From: Caldifarciminota bacterium
GTDB lineage: Bacteria; Hydrothermota; E44-bin80
Direction of reading: 5' to 3'
Assembly: GCA_023127905.1 (NCBI GenBank)
Contig: JAGMEZ010000043.1
Coordinates: forward strand, 1 to 22,311
DNA length: 22,311 nucleotides
Under the pieces are notes generated by a model. It ran no database searches, had not been told where the DNA came from, and worked only from the letters and a program-made list of their open reading frames with translations. The translations under genes were made by a program, and so were the position numbers. Below, piece by piece: positions 7,799-15,380 of this stretch (position 1 is the first letter of the stretch; every line of letters begins with the position of its first letter).

Positions 7799-8486
7799 AA
7801 AGTTTTATCCTCCCAAATATTTTTTTCTGAATGATTTTTATTCTTTGTGTTTTAACAAGTTCGAGAACTGCGATAAATGTTATTACAATTTCTTCTACAC
7901 TCTCTTTTTGAATCAATTCGTTGAAAAAGAGAGCTCCTCTTTTACTGATTGTTTCTATAATATAATCCATGCGCTTCTTTATATCAAACTTTGTTCCTCT
8001 CAGAGAATAGACTGGTTTGAATCTTGTTCTTTTAAATATATCCATAAGAACGGTTTTTATTTCGTCATAATTCAAGGTGCACAGACCACAAATGTTTATT
8101 TTTTGCTCACAGGTAGTACCACGTGGAAAACATCGAAGCGCTTTATTCTCTTTCTTTCTTAGAAACAATGCAATGTTTTTAAATTTTTCGTATTCTTTTA
8201 ATTTTTCTATAAGAATTTCCGCCTCTTCTATTTCATCATCATTAGTGTCTGCAGGAGGTAAATGAGGTAGGATTGATCGGACCTTTATCTTAATTAAAGT
8301 GGCAGCCATTACAATGTATTCTCCTGCTATATTGAGATCAAGATCCTTAAGCATCGTCAGATATTCAAGGTACTCTCGAGTAATTTGTGCTAAAGAAATT
8401 GTTTTTATGTCCAACTCGTTTTTTCTTATGAGATAAAGTAACAGGTCTAACGGACCTTCAAAATTTGGTAGTTTTAATCTTATCAT
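7767..8486 (-). CDS. scpA: segregation and condensation protein A (kleisin)
   Basis: Kleisin subunit that bridges the heads of the SMC dimer in bacterial condensin. The 239 residues start MIRLKLPNFEGPLDLLLYLI, the hallmark of ScpA, with the N-terminal helical domain to about 75, an acidic linker, and a C-terminal winged-helix part (about 185-235). The linker holds four cysteines, C119, C126, C133 and C136 (C-X6-C-X6-C-X2-C), which I do not associate with ordinary ScpA. The start overlaps the cyclase stop by one base (TAATG), with no separate Shine-Dalgarno sequence, so coupling is likely. The operon also holds smc, but scpB is not in the window. Confidence 0.93.
   Translation of the reverse strand: MIRLKLPNFEGPLDLLLYLIRKNELDIKTISLAQITREYLEYLTMLKDLDLNIAGEYIVMAATLIKIKVRSILPHLPPADTNDDEIEEAEILIEKLKEYEKFKNIALFLRKKENKALRCFPRGTTCEQKINICGLCTLNYDEIKTVLMDIFKRTRFKPVYSLRGTKFDIKKRMDYIIETISKRGALFFNELIQKESVEEIVITFIAVLELVKTQRIKIIQKKIFGRIKLYDTSTEMAHH
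7809..7814 (-). promoter_or_regulatory. ribosome binding site of recJ inside scpA
   Basis: GGGAGG on the reverse strand lies ten bases before the recJ ATG at 7798, within the last codons of scpA. It supports the long overlap (32 bases) rather than a later recJ start. Confidence 0.6.
8079..8132 (-). other. four-cysteine cluster in the ScpA linker
   Basis: Codons 119-136 of scpA encode C-X6-C-X6-C-X2-C, ending CGLCTLN. The spacing would suit a zinc or iron-sulfur site, but no function is proven. Read directly from the reverse strand. Confidence 0.5.
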
Positions 8487-10477
8487 TATTCTATAATACT
8501 AACCAGTTCATAAAGATGCACTTTCTGTTTTTTTCCTCTTATTTCTACTTCACCAATGTCATGAACTCCTACCTTTTCTTTTATTCTATCATAAACTGAT
8601 TTAGATATGAGAATATGAGTATTAAATTCTTTATTCAATGGTTCAATCCTTGCCCCAAGGTTGACAATATCTCCGATTGCAGTATATTCCGTTCGTTGAA
8701 GTGAACCTATGTTCCCGACAATTGCAACACCTGAGCTTATCCCAATCCCAATGTCAAATATATGTTTTTCGTCTCTTTTCCAATTATTTTTCAGTTTTTT
8801 CAGTTCGTTTCTCATTTCAAGCGCAGCCTTAGCTGCTCTGTATGGATGGTCATCGTATGGGATTGGGGCACCAAAAACAGCCATTATGGCATCACCGATA
8901 AATTTATCAATTGTACCACCACATGAAAGAATGATGTCTGTCATTGCAGACAGGTAGTCGTTCAATATGCTTACGACTTCTTCTGGTTCCATGGATTCTG
9001 ACATACCTGTAAAACCTCTAATATCAGAAAAGAGGACTGTGATGTCCTTTCTTTCACCACCAAGTTTCAATTGCTGAGGATTTGATATAATTTGTTCAAC
9101 AATTTCTTTTGAAACATAACGGTCAAAAATTCTCCTTAATTCCCTCTTACTCTTCTCGGTGACTGCATATCTATACCCTATCGATACAACGTAGGAGAGA
9201 ACCAGAGAATATGAAGGTCTAACGATTTCAAGCCAGATATTTTTTATATCAAAGAGAATATCGCACATTAGGAGGAAACTTATAAAGACTAATATTGTTA
9301 AAAGTAAACTTAACCATGGTTTCAATGTAGATGCAAAATAGGCAGTTATAACAGAAAGTGTCAGGATTAAAATTAATGTGATAGGAATAGTGGGGTATCT
9401 AACGAAACATTTGTTAAAAATAGTGTAGAGCGAATTTGCATGAATTTCAGCACCGGGCATCATATTTCTTGAGACAGGTGTGGGTTTTAAGTCGCTTAGT
9501 GCAACTGCAGAGGATCCGAGGAGAACAATTTTTCCTTTAAAGAATCCTTCACCTACACGTCCCGTAAGAACATCGTAAAATGAAATATAACGGTAACTGA
9601 AAGGTTTCCCAAGAAAATTAATCAACATACGTACTTCTTTGTCTACGGGAATAGTATAATTGCCAATCTTGACATATTTACCAGGGAAAATTGTTATTTC
9701 CTTTTTTTCAAGTTTTAATGCATGAAGAAAAATTATGAATGAGAAAGATGGATATACATTCTTATTGTGGCGGTAAAAAAGTGGAATCCTCCTGATTATT
9801 CCATCGATGTCACTATCGGTGTTAACAGTGCCTATGTCCGTTACCCCCATTAATAAGGTTTTTGTTGGAACTGCAATTCCGTCTCCTTGGGGCAGTGAAT
9901 TTCGGATATTATAAGGAAATTTGTGTGAAAATTTCCTGGCTCCTTTCACGTCACCTTCCAGAACATCTGAAGATTTGATGATTGCTAAGGGAAGAATTAC
10001 TCTCCTTGCTTTTTTTATTGATTGCTTTAACTCATTGTCGAAACCGAGGTTTCTGAGGACAACATCTATTATTTCATCGCTGTTTACTCTAATACCTCTT
10101 TCGTGAAGTTCAGCTTTTATATGGTTCCCCTTCTTCTCTTGATAAATGTTTATTAAAGAACGTGAGAGAGAATCTGCTTCGGGCAGTAATATATCTATCC
10201 CCATTATTTTTACCTTTTCTCTTGCAAGGTAATCAATTACTGATGCATAATACAACCGTGGCCAATTTCTGAACCTACCGAGTTTTTTAATACTGTAATC
10301 ATCTATATCAATAATGACTATATTGTGTGAAGAAAATTTTTTTGTTTTCAAAAAAATGCGAAGATCGTAAGTTTTTAATTCAAAAGGAAAATAGAGATAT
10401 AAGAAGGTAGATGTGAAAATATAAATAAAAAAACCACAACAGAGGGCAAGTACAAAAGTCATAAGAGTTTTTTTCAT
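8486..10477 (-). CDS. CHASE2-domain class III adenylate cyclase
   Basis: Predicted membrane-bound cyclase making cAMP from ATP. The 663 residues have an N-terminal membrane helix (about 6-30), an extracytoplasmic CHASE2 sensor (about 31-348, ending in the typical PGAEIHANSLYTIF), three more helices (about 363-383, 387-408, 420-437), and a cyclase domain (about 450-655). Catalytic residues are in place: metal aspartates D485 in LFSDIRGF and D529 in IGDAIMAVFG, adenine-selecting K525, and N606 and R610 in IGDIVNLGARIE. It should therefore be active and ATP-specific, and it is not a guanylate cyclase by the K525 criterion. The ATGA overlap with ftsY and GAAGGAG at 10488-10494 support the start. 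The stop overlaps scpA by one base. The ligand of CHASE2 is unknown in general. Its place between ftsY and scpA is unusual. Confidence 0.92.
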   Translation of the reverse strand: MKKTLMTFVLALCCGFFIYIFTSTFLYLYFPFELKTYDLRIFLKTKKFSSHNIVIIDIDDYSIKKLGRFRNWPRLYYASVIDYLAREKVKIMGIDILLPEADSLSRSLINIYQEKKGNHIKAELHERGIRVNSDEIIDVVLRNLGFDNELKQSIKKARRVILPLAIIKSSDVLEGDVKGARKFSHKFPYNIRNSLPQGDGIAVPTKTLLMGVTDIGTVNTDSDIDGIIRRIPLFYRHNKNVYPSFSFIIFLHALKLEKKEITIFPGKYVKIGNYTIPVDKEVRMLINFLGKPFSYRYISFYDVLTGRVGEGFFKGKIVLLGSSAVALSDLKPTPVSRNMMPGAEIHANSLYTIFNKCFVRYPTIPITLILILTLSVITAYFASTLKPWLSLLLTILVFISFLLMCDILFDIKNIWLEIVRPSYSLVLSYVVSIGYRYAVTEKSKRELRRIFDRYVSKEIVEQIISNPQQLKLGGERKDITVLFSDIRGFTGMSESMEPEEVVSILNDYLSAMTDIILSCGGTIDKFIGDAIMAVFGAPIPYDDHPYRAAKAALEMRNELKKLKNNWKRDEKHIFDIGIGISSGVAIVGNIGSLQRTEYTAIGDIVNLGARIEPLNKEFNTHILISKSVYDRIKEKVGVHDIGEVEIRGKKQKVHLYELVSIIE

Positions 10478-11388
10478 GTAACGTTTTCTCCTTCGAATAG
10501 AGATGCGACAAAGATTTTCGGATCAAACTCAATCAGATCTTCAACATTTTCTCCAGTTCCTATATACCGCACTGGAATTCCCACCTCGAGTGAAATAGCA
10601 AATATAATGCCTCCCTTTGCTGTTCCATCAATCTTGGTGAGGATTACACCTGTTACATCCAAGGAATCTTTGAAAATCTCTGCTTGGGAAAGAGCATTCT
10701 GTCCTGTTGTTGCGTCAAGAACAAGGAAAATATCATGTGGAAGATCTCGTCTTTTTTTGTTTAGAACGTTTTTCACCTTTTTTAATTCTTCCATTAAATT
10801 CTTTTTTGTATGTAATCTCCCGGCAGTGTCTATAAGAACTACTGAATAGTTTTTTGAAAAAGCAGACTCTATCGCGTCAAAAGCAACAGCTGCAGGATCC
10901 TGTCCCTTCTGTGATTTTAAGACATCAACACCGATCATTTTTCCCCAGATAGAAAGTTGTTCAACACCCGCTGGCCTATAGGTATCTGATGCGACAAGGA
11001 GAACATTTTCTCCTTTATTCTTAAAGTGATTAGCAAGCTTTACTAATGTGGTAGTTTTTCCCGTTCCATTTACTCCTACAGAAAGTATTGTGTATGGTGG
11101 AGAGGTTTCCCTCTTTTTTTCCTCAACAGCATCAAGAATATTGGTGAGGATTTTCGAAATAAAATGTATTGTATCTTCTTCTGTTTTATAGTCAATTCTA
11201 CTCTCTCTCAAACGTTTGATAATTTCATTTGTTGCAGTTATCCCAACATCTGAGGAGAGTAAGATTTCCTCGAATACCGGAATGCTTTCATTAAAACTTT
11301 TGGTTCGGAATATTCCTGTTGAAAGGAACGACTCTTGTATTCTTTCTCTTGTTTTGCCTAATCCATCCAGTAATTTTTTGAGAAACAT
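10474..11388 (-). CDS. ftsY: signal recognition particle receptor FtsY
   Basis: GTPase that docks SRP-ribosome complexes at the membrane for delivery to SecYEG. The 304-residue protein is an N-G core with only a short amphipathic N-terminus (MFLKKLLDGLGKTRERI) and no long acidic A domain, as in many bacteria. G-domain motifs: GVNGTGKTT (105-113), DTYRPA (135-140), DTAGR (187-191), TKIDG (251-255) and GTGENVEDL (277-285). It follows smc by 84 bases; no strong Shine-Dalgarno sequence precedes the ATG at 11388. The smc-ftsY adjacency is common in bacteria. A 14-base perfect palindrome lies in the gap. Confidence 0.95.
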   Translation of the reverse strand: MFLKKLLDGLGKTRERIQESFLSTGIFRTKSFNESIPVFEEILLSSDVGITATNEIIKRLRESRIDYKTEEDTIHFISKILTNILDAVEEKKRETSPPYTILSVGVNGTGKTTTLVKLANHFKNKGENVLLVASDTYRPAGVEQLSIWGKMIGVDVLKSQKGQDPAAVAFDAIESAFSKNYSVVLIDTAGRLHTKKNLMEELKKVKNVLNKKRRDLPHDIFLVLDATTGQNALSQAEIFKDSLDVTGVILTKIDGTAKGGIIFAISLEVGIPVRYIGTGENVEDLIEFDPKIFVASLFEGENVT

Positions 11389-11444
11389 TGGTTTATTATT
11401 GGATATTTTTTAGTAAATAGCTGCTCTTTTTACAGATGTATAGA

Positions 11445-11458
11445 TGTTCAATTGAACA
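11445..11458. repeat. 14-base perfect palindrome between smc and ftsY
   Basis: TGTTCAATTGAACA reads identically on both strands. It sits in the 84-base smc-ftsY gap, 57 bases before the ftsY ATG. This could be a repressor site or chance. No convincing -35/-10 pair surrounds it. Confidence 0.4.
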
Positions 11459-11472
11459 CACTTACTGATATT

Positions 11473-14400
11473 TTACGATATTTTTACAGATGCGACTGTT
11501 GAGACATTGGGTTCTGACATTGTAATGCCATAGAGGTAATCAGCTGCTTCCATGGTTATTTTATTATGTGTTATAACGATTAGTTGGCTTTTCTTCTTAA
11601 ACGCCTCCAGGAGTGAAAGAAATCTTTCGATATTGGCATCGTCTAAGGGTGCATCTATCTCATCAAGAACACAAATAGGAGAAGGTTTTATTAGATAGAA
11701 GGAAAAAAGTAAAGCAATAGCGATAAGAGTCCTTTCTCCGGTTGAAAGTGCTTCAAGCCTATCAACTTTCTTATGTTTTGGTTTTGCTACAATCTTTATC
11801 CCAGCTTCTAATGGATCGCCTTCTGAAAGTATAAGGTCGCATTCTCCACTCTCAAAAAGTTTAGAAAAGATGGTTTTAAAATTTTTACGAACCTCATTGA
11901 ATGTTGATAGAAATTTTTCTTTTGCTACTGTATCAATATGTTCTATTGTTTTTAAAAGGTCCTTTTGTGCTTCTTGAAGGTCTGTTTTTTGTGTGATAAG
12001 ATCTTCTTTCCTTTTTCCAATTCTATCCAAATCCTCTTCTGCCATTAGGTTGATTGGTCCGAATTTTCGGATCCTTTCATCAAGAATCTCTAATTCCTCC
12101 TGTATTTTTTCTTTAGAGAATAGGCTTATATCTTCTTGTAGATCTTTAAGGTCGAAATCGTAGTTTTCTTTCACATTCTCTATGAGATTGTTTCTTCGAG
12201 CATCTATTCTAACCTTATCAAGATTCAGATTTGAAAGTTGTGCGAACAATTCCTTCTCGTTCTCAGTAACCTCCTTCTCTTGTATTTTGAGTCTTTCAAT
12301 TTCCTCTTCAGTTTTGTTCATTTTATTAAGCGCTTCATTTAAGGTTGTTTCTATATTGTTGAGTTGCTTTATAACTGTCAGATGATTTTGATATAGAATT
12401 TTCTTTTCTGTGTCTGCCTTTACTATCTGATGATCAAGGGAAGTAATCCTTTCAGCATTTTCTATTATCTTTGAATTAATTTCATCAAGTTCAGACCTTT
12501 TTGATTTTAACACTTCTTCGTTCGCCCGTTTCTCACCCTTTATTTTTGTGAGTGAGATGATACAATTATTATATTCATCTCTTAATGAACGAAATTGCGC
12601 TTCAACTTCTCTAAATGATTCCTCTTTAGAAAGAGAATTCTCAACAATCGAGTTTAGCATTTCATTTTCTTCCCGAAATAATCTCTCATTGCTTGCAATG
12701 CTACTTGTTAATTCTGAAAAGCCTTGATTTGTAACCTCAAGTTCATGTTTTATCTTTTTTATTCTTTTCTCATTTGTTGTTTTTTCGAAAAGTTTCTTTT
12801 CATAGGTAATTTCTTCTTTTCGGATTGATGCTATAACTGATGAAAAATTTTTATTGTGTTCCTCTAATCTATTTGCAGTTATTGCTGCCTCTTTTTCTAT
12901 TTTTTCCTTTTCTGTGATTATTTTCTTTAATGAATTCTCAATTGAATCTATCTCTTTAACATTATCTTTAATTTTCTTACTAATTCCAATTAATTCTCTG
13001 TGTATTCCTTTTCCTGTGAAGAGGTTGCCATTCGTCAGTACATCGCCCGTTTTTGTTACAAAAGAGTAATTATGAAATTCTTTTTGGAGGTCGATTGCAT
13101 CATCTATTGTATCAACAAGAAGATATCGTGATAATAGGGATTTAATTCTATCCTTTACTATGCCTTTTGCTTTAACATTAAGAAATTTGGATAACGGTCC
13201 CTTGATTTTTTTATCAGCAGGGGTTGAAAGTGGTGGAATATCGAGAAATGCAAGAAGAATTCCAATTCTCATTTCTTTATTTTTAACGAAATCAATTGTC
13301 TGAGAGAGTTTTTCAGGATCATCAAGTACTACTGTTTCGATAAAACTTTCGAGAACCCCGAGAAGAGATTCTTTAATATCTTCAGGTGTATCGAGGATTT
13401 CGGGAAGGATAATAAGTGATAATTCTTTTTTAAGTGTTTTTATTAGTTCGTTATAACCTTCTTTTTCCTTTGAGAAAATTTTCAGTAAACCGTTTTCATT
13501 TTTTAGAATATTTTTTCGCTCTTTTAATTGCCTTACTTCTTTCTCTTTTTCTTTTTTTTGTTCCTCACAAGTGTTATATATGATCCTCTCATCTTCAATC
13601 TTCTTTTTTATTTCTGCTTCTTTTATCTTTTTTTGGTTAATAGTATCTTTTAGTTTGGCAATTTCCTCCTCAACATTCTCATTATCCTTTTCTAATTCCT
13701 TTATATCTGAGATAATTGATATCCTTGATTCTTCTCTATTTTTTGAATCAGCAGTTTGAGAGATTTGATTCACCTGTAAGCTATTTATCCTGCTATCAAT
13801 ATCTTCCTTCTTTCGAAGAGCGTTCTCGTAATCCTCCTTTTTTAATACAAATGTCTCTTCGAGAGATGATATCTTTTTTTTCAACTCATTGCTAATTATT
13901 TCTTTTCTTTCTATTTCCAACAGTGTATTATTTTTTTCTATGTTTATTATATCTATTATTTCGTTAATTTTTTTATTTTTTTCTTCTAAGTAGGTATTTT
14001 CACTTTCGAGATATTCTTTTTGTGAAAAAATATATTTCTTCCTTTCGTCAACAACAATTATTTCCTTGGTTAACTGGCTTCTTTTTGTTTGTATTTTACT
14101 TTTCTCTTCACCTGCTTGAGAAATCGTTTCATTGATCTTTTTAGTTCCGTCTTGCATTTCTCTGAGCTGTGCCTCAATTACCTCAAGTGAATCAAGTAAT
14201 TCCCCCCTTTTTTGTTCCAGAAATTCAAGACTATCTGTTATATGAGATAATTCTTTTTCAAGTCCAATGTACTCAAGGTGTGCAAGTTTAATTCTTTCTG
14301 ATTTAATTTCTTCTTTTATTTCCTTGTATTTTATTACCCTTCTTACCTGTCTTTTCAATGATCTCCATTGACTGTTTACCTCTTGGAGGATGTCATTCAC

Positions 14401-14967
14401 CCTTAAAAGATCGGTATTTGTTAATTCCAGTTTATCAAGGGCAGATTTTTTACTGCTTTTATATTTTGCAATTTCGGCAGCTTCTTCAAAAAGGCTTCTT
14501 CGTGTTTTGGATGTAGAACTGAGGACTGTATCAATCATTTCTCTCCTGAAAATGGAATATGCCTCAGCTTTTAAACCGGTATTGAGAAAGAGATCAACGA
14601 TATCTTTTCGTCTAACAGTTGAACGGTTAATAAGATACTCGCTTTCTCCTGATCTATAGTATCTTCTGGTTATAGCAACTTCCTGGTAAGATATAGGAAG
14701 TGTGTCATCATTCTCAATAACAGCTGTAACTTCTGCAAAATTGAGTGGTTTATGGGAAAGTGAACCTTTAAAGATAAAATCTTCCATTTTTTCCCCACGG
14801 AGCTTATATGGATTCTGTTCACCGAGTACCCATTCAATAGCATCGAGAATATTAGTTTTCCCACAACCGTTTGGGCCAACAATGGCAACAATTCCTGAAT
14901 CAAATCCAAATTTAGTTTTAGTGGGAAATGATTTAAATCCTAAAATTTCAAGTCTGTTCAATTTCAT
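11473..14967 (-). CDS. smc: chromosome segregation protein SMC
   Basis: ATPase that compacts and segregates the chromosome with ScpA and ScpB. The 1164 residues match the usual length. Head part one has MKLNRLEILGFKSF and Walker A GPNGCGKT (31-38). A coiled coil runs from about 160 to 490, then a hinge at about 500-655 containing VLDDPEKLSQ and TGDVLTNGNLFTGKG, and a second coil to about 1000. Head part two has the signature LSTGERTL at 1074-1081 and Walker B VLDEIDAPLDD (D1102, E1103). The signature is normally LSGGE, and the Thr is unusual. ATG 14967 is chosen because homology begins exactly there. The longer TTG start at 15003 coincides with a -35 element, and no Shine-Dalgarno sequence precedes the ATG, fitting a leaderless message. 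First protein gene of the - strand operon. Confidence 0.95.
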   Translation of the reverse strand: MKLNRLEILGFKSFPTKTKFGFDSGIVAIVGPNGCGKTNILDAIEWVLGEQNPYKLRGEKMEDFIFKGSLSHKPLNFAEVTAVIENDDTLPISYQEVAITRRYYRSGESEYLINRSTVRRKDIVDLFLNTGLKAEAYSIFRREMIDTVLSSTSKTRRSLFEEAAEIAKYKSSKKSALDKLELTNTDLLRVNDILQEVNSQWRSLKRQVRRVIKYKEIKEEIKSERIKLAHLEYIGLEKELSHITDSLEFLEQKRGELLDSLEVIEAQLREMQDGTKKINETISQAGEEKSKIQTKRSQLTKEIIVVDERKKYIFSQKEYLESENTYLEEKNKKINEIIDIINIEKNNTLLEIERKEIISNELKKKISSLEETFVLKKEDYENALRKKEDIDSRINSLQVNQISQTADSKNREESRISIISDIKELEKDNENVEEEIAKLKDTINQKKIKEAEIKKKIEDERIIYNTCEEQKKEKEKEVRQLKERKNILKNENGLLKIFSKEKEGYNELIKTLKKELSLIILPEILDTPEDIKESLLGVLESFIETVVLDDPEKLSQTIDFVKNKEMRIGILLAFLDIPPLSTPADKKIKGPLSKFLNVKAKGIVKDRIKSLLSRYLLVDTIDDAIDLQKEFHNYSFVTKTGDVLTNGNLFTGKGIHRELIGISKKIKDNVKEIDSIENSLKKIITEKEKIEKEAAITANRLEEHNKNFSSVIASIRKEEITYEKKLFEKTTNEKRIKKIKHELEVTNQGFSELTSSIASNERLFREENEMLNSIVENSLSKEESFREVEAQFRSLRDEYNNCIISLTKIKGEKRANEEVLKSKRSELDEINSKIIENAERITSLDHQIVKADTEKKILYQNHLTVIKQLNNIETTLNEALNKMNKTEEEIERLKIQEKEVTENEKELFAQLSNLNLDKVRIDARRNNLIENVKENYDFDLKDLQEDISLFSKEKIQEELEILDERIRKFGPINLMAEEDLDRIGKRKEDLITQKTDLQEAQKDLLKTIEHIDTVAKEKFLSTFNEVRKNFKTIFSKLFESGECDLILSEGDPLEAGIKIVAKPKHKKVDRLEALSTGERTLIAIALLFSFYLIKPSPICVLDEIDAPLDDANIERFLSLLEAFKKKSQLIVITHNKITMEAADYLYGITMSEPNVSTVASVKIS

Positions 14968-14974
14968 ATAAAAC

Positions 14975-15003
14975 AGTATATCATAAAGTAACAGTTTGGT
15001 CAA
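14975..15003 (-). promoter_or_regulatory. smc promoter predicted to give a leaderless mRNA
   Basis: On the reverse strand TTGACC (15003-14998) is followed after exactly 17 bases by TATACT (14980-14975). Only seven bases (GTTTTAT) separate it from the smc ATG at 14967, so transcription should start at or next to that A. This agrees with the missing ribosome binding site. Confidence 0.65.
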
Positions 15004-15018
15004 ATAAAAAATTGGGAT

Positions 15019-15095
<77 letters not shown>

Positions 15096-15103
15096 ATAAG
15101 AGT

Positions 15104-15132
15104 ACTATACAACAAAAAGATTTTTTTGTCAA
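15104..15132 (-). promoter_or_regulatory. strong promoter of the initiator tRNA
   Basis: On the reverse strand TTGACA (15132-15127), a 17-base spacer and TATAGT (15109-15104). Transcription is expected about seven bases later, near 15097, only two bases before the mature tRNA 5' end at 15095. Confidence 0.75.
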
Positions 15133-15319
15133 GTTTTTTTGAAAAATTTTACACTAACTGCAAAATTTAATTTTTTCTAATAATATTTAAAAAATATTGG
15201 TAAACCATTATTAATTTATTAATGCTCAATTCGTACACATAGAATAGGATATTGACCTTTCGGGTAGTAATCTGTAAATTATTGTTTTAGAAAAAACAAG
15301 GAAATATAGTAAAAAATTC
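15133..15319. other. divergent AT-rich intergenic region between the tRNA and hutI
   Basis: No gene is visible in this stretch. It contains the back-to-back upstream regions of the tRNA and hutI promoters, a dyad at 15193-15212, an AT-only inverted repeat (AATATTT, three bases, AAATATT) at 15182-15198, and a possible extra + strand promoter (TTGACC 15252-15257, 17 bases, TAAATT 15275-15280). Confidence 0.5.
15193..15212. repeat. imperfect dyad upstream of hutI
   Basis: AATATTGGT and ACCATTATT flank a two-base centre, with eight of nine positions pairing as an inverted repeat. It could be a regulator site in the divergent region; the AT-rich background makes chance possible. Confidence 0.3.
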
Positions 15320-15348
15320 TTGACTATTATAGTAAAATGTTTTATTAT
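15320..15348 (+). promoter_or_regulatory. promoter of the hutI-TPR-ATPase operon
   Basis: TTGACT at 15320-15325, a 17-base spacer, and TATTAT at 15343-15348, matching five of six bases in each box. Transcription would start near 15355, about 26 bases before the hutI ATG pair at 15381/15384. Confidence 0.65.
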
Positions 15349-15380
15349 ATTACGTTAAGTTATTTGGTTAATGAATAAAG

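Noticed and set aside
12182..14971. Several + strand open frames opposite smc (62-89 codons)
   Set aside because: Repetitive Ser/Phe/Leu/Ile-rich translations produced by the Lys/Glu-rich coiled coil on the other strand; no ribosome binding sites or recognisable domains.
14968..15003. In-frame TTG start extending SMC by 12 residues
   Set aside because: It coincides with the -35 element TTGACC, has no ribosome binding site, and SMC homology begins at the ATG at 14967.
15113..15145. AT-only hairpins upstream of the tRNA as intrinsic terminators
   Set aside because: Stems lack G-C pairs and the stretch overlaps the tRNA promoter spacer and -35 box.
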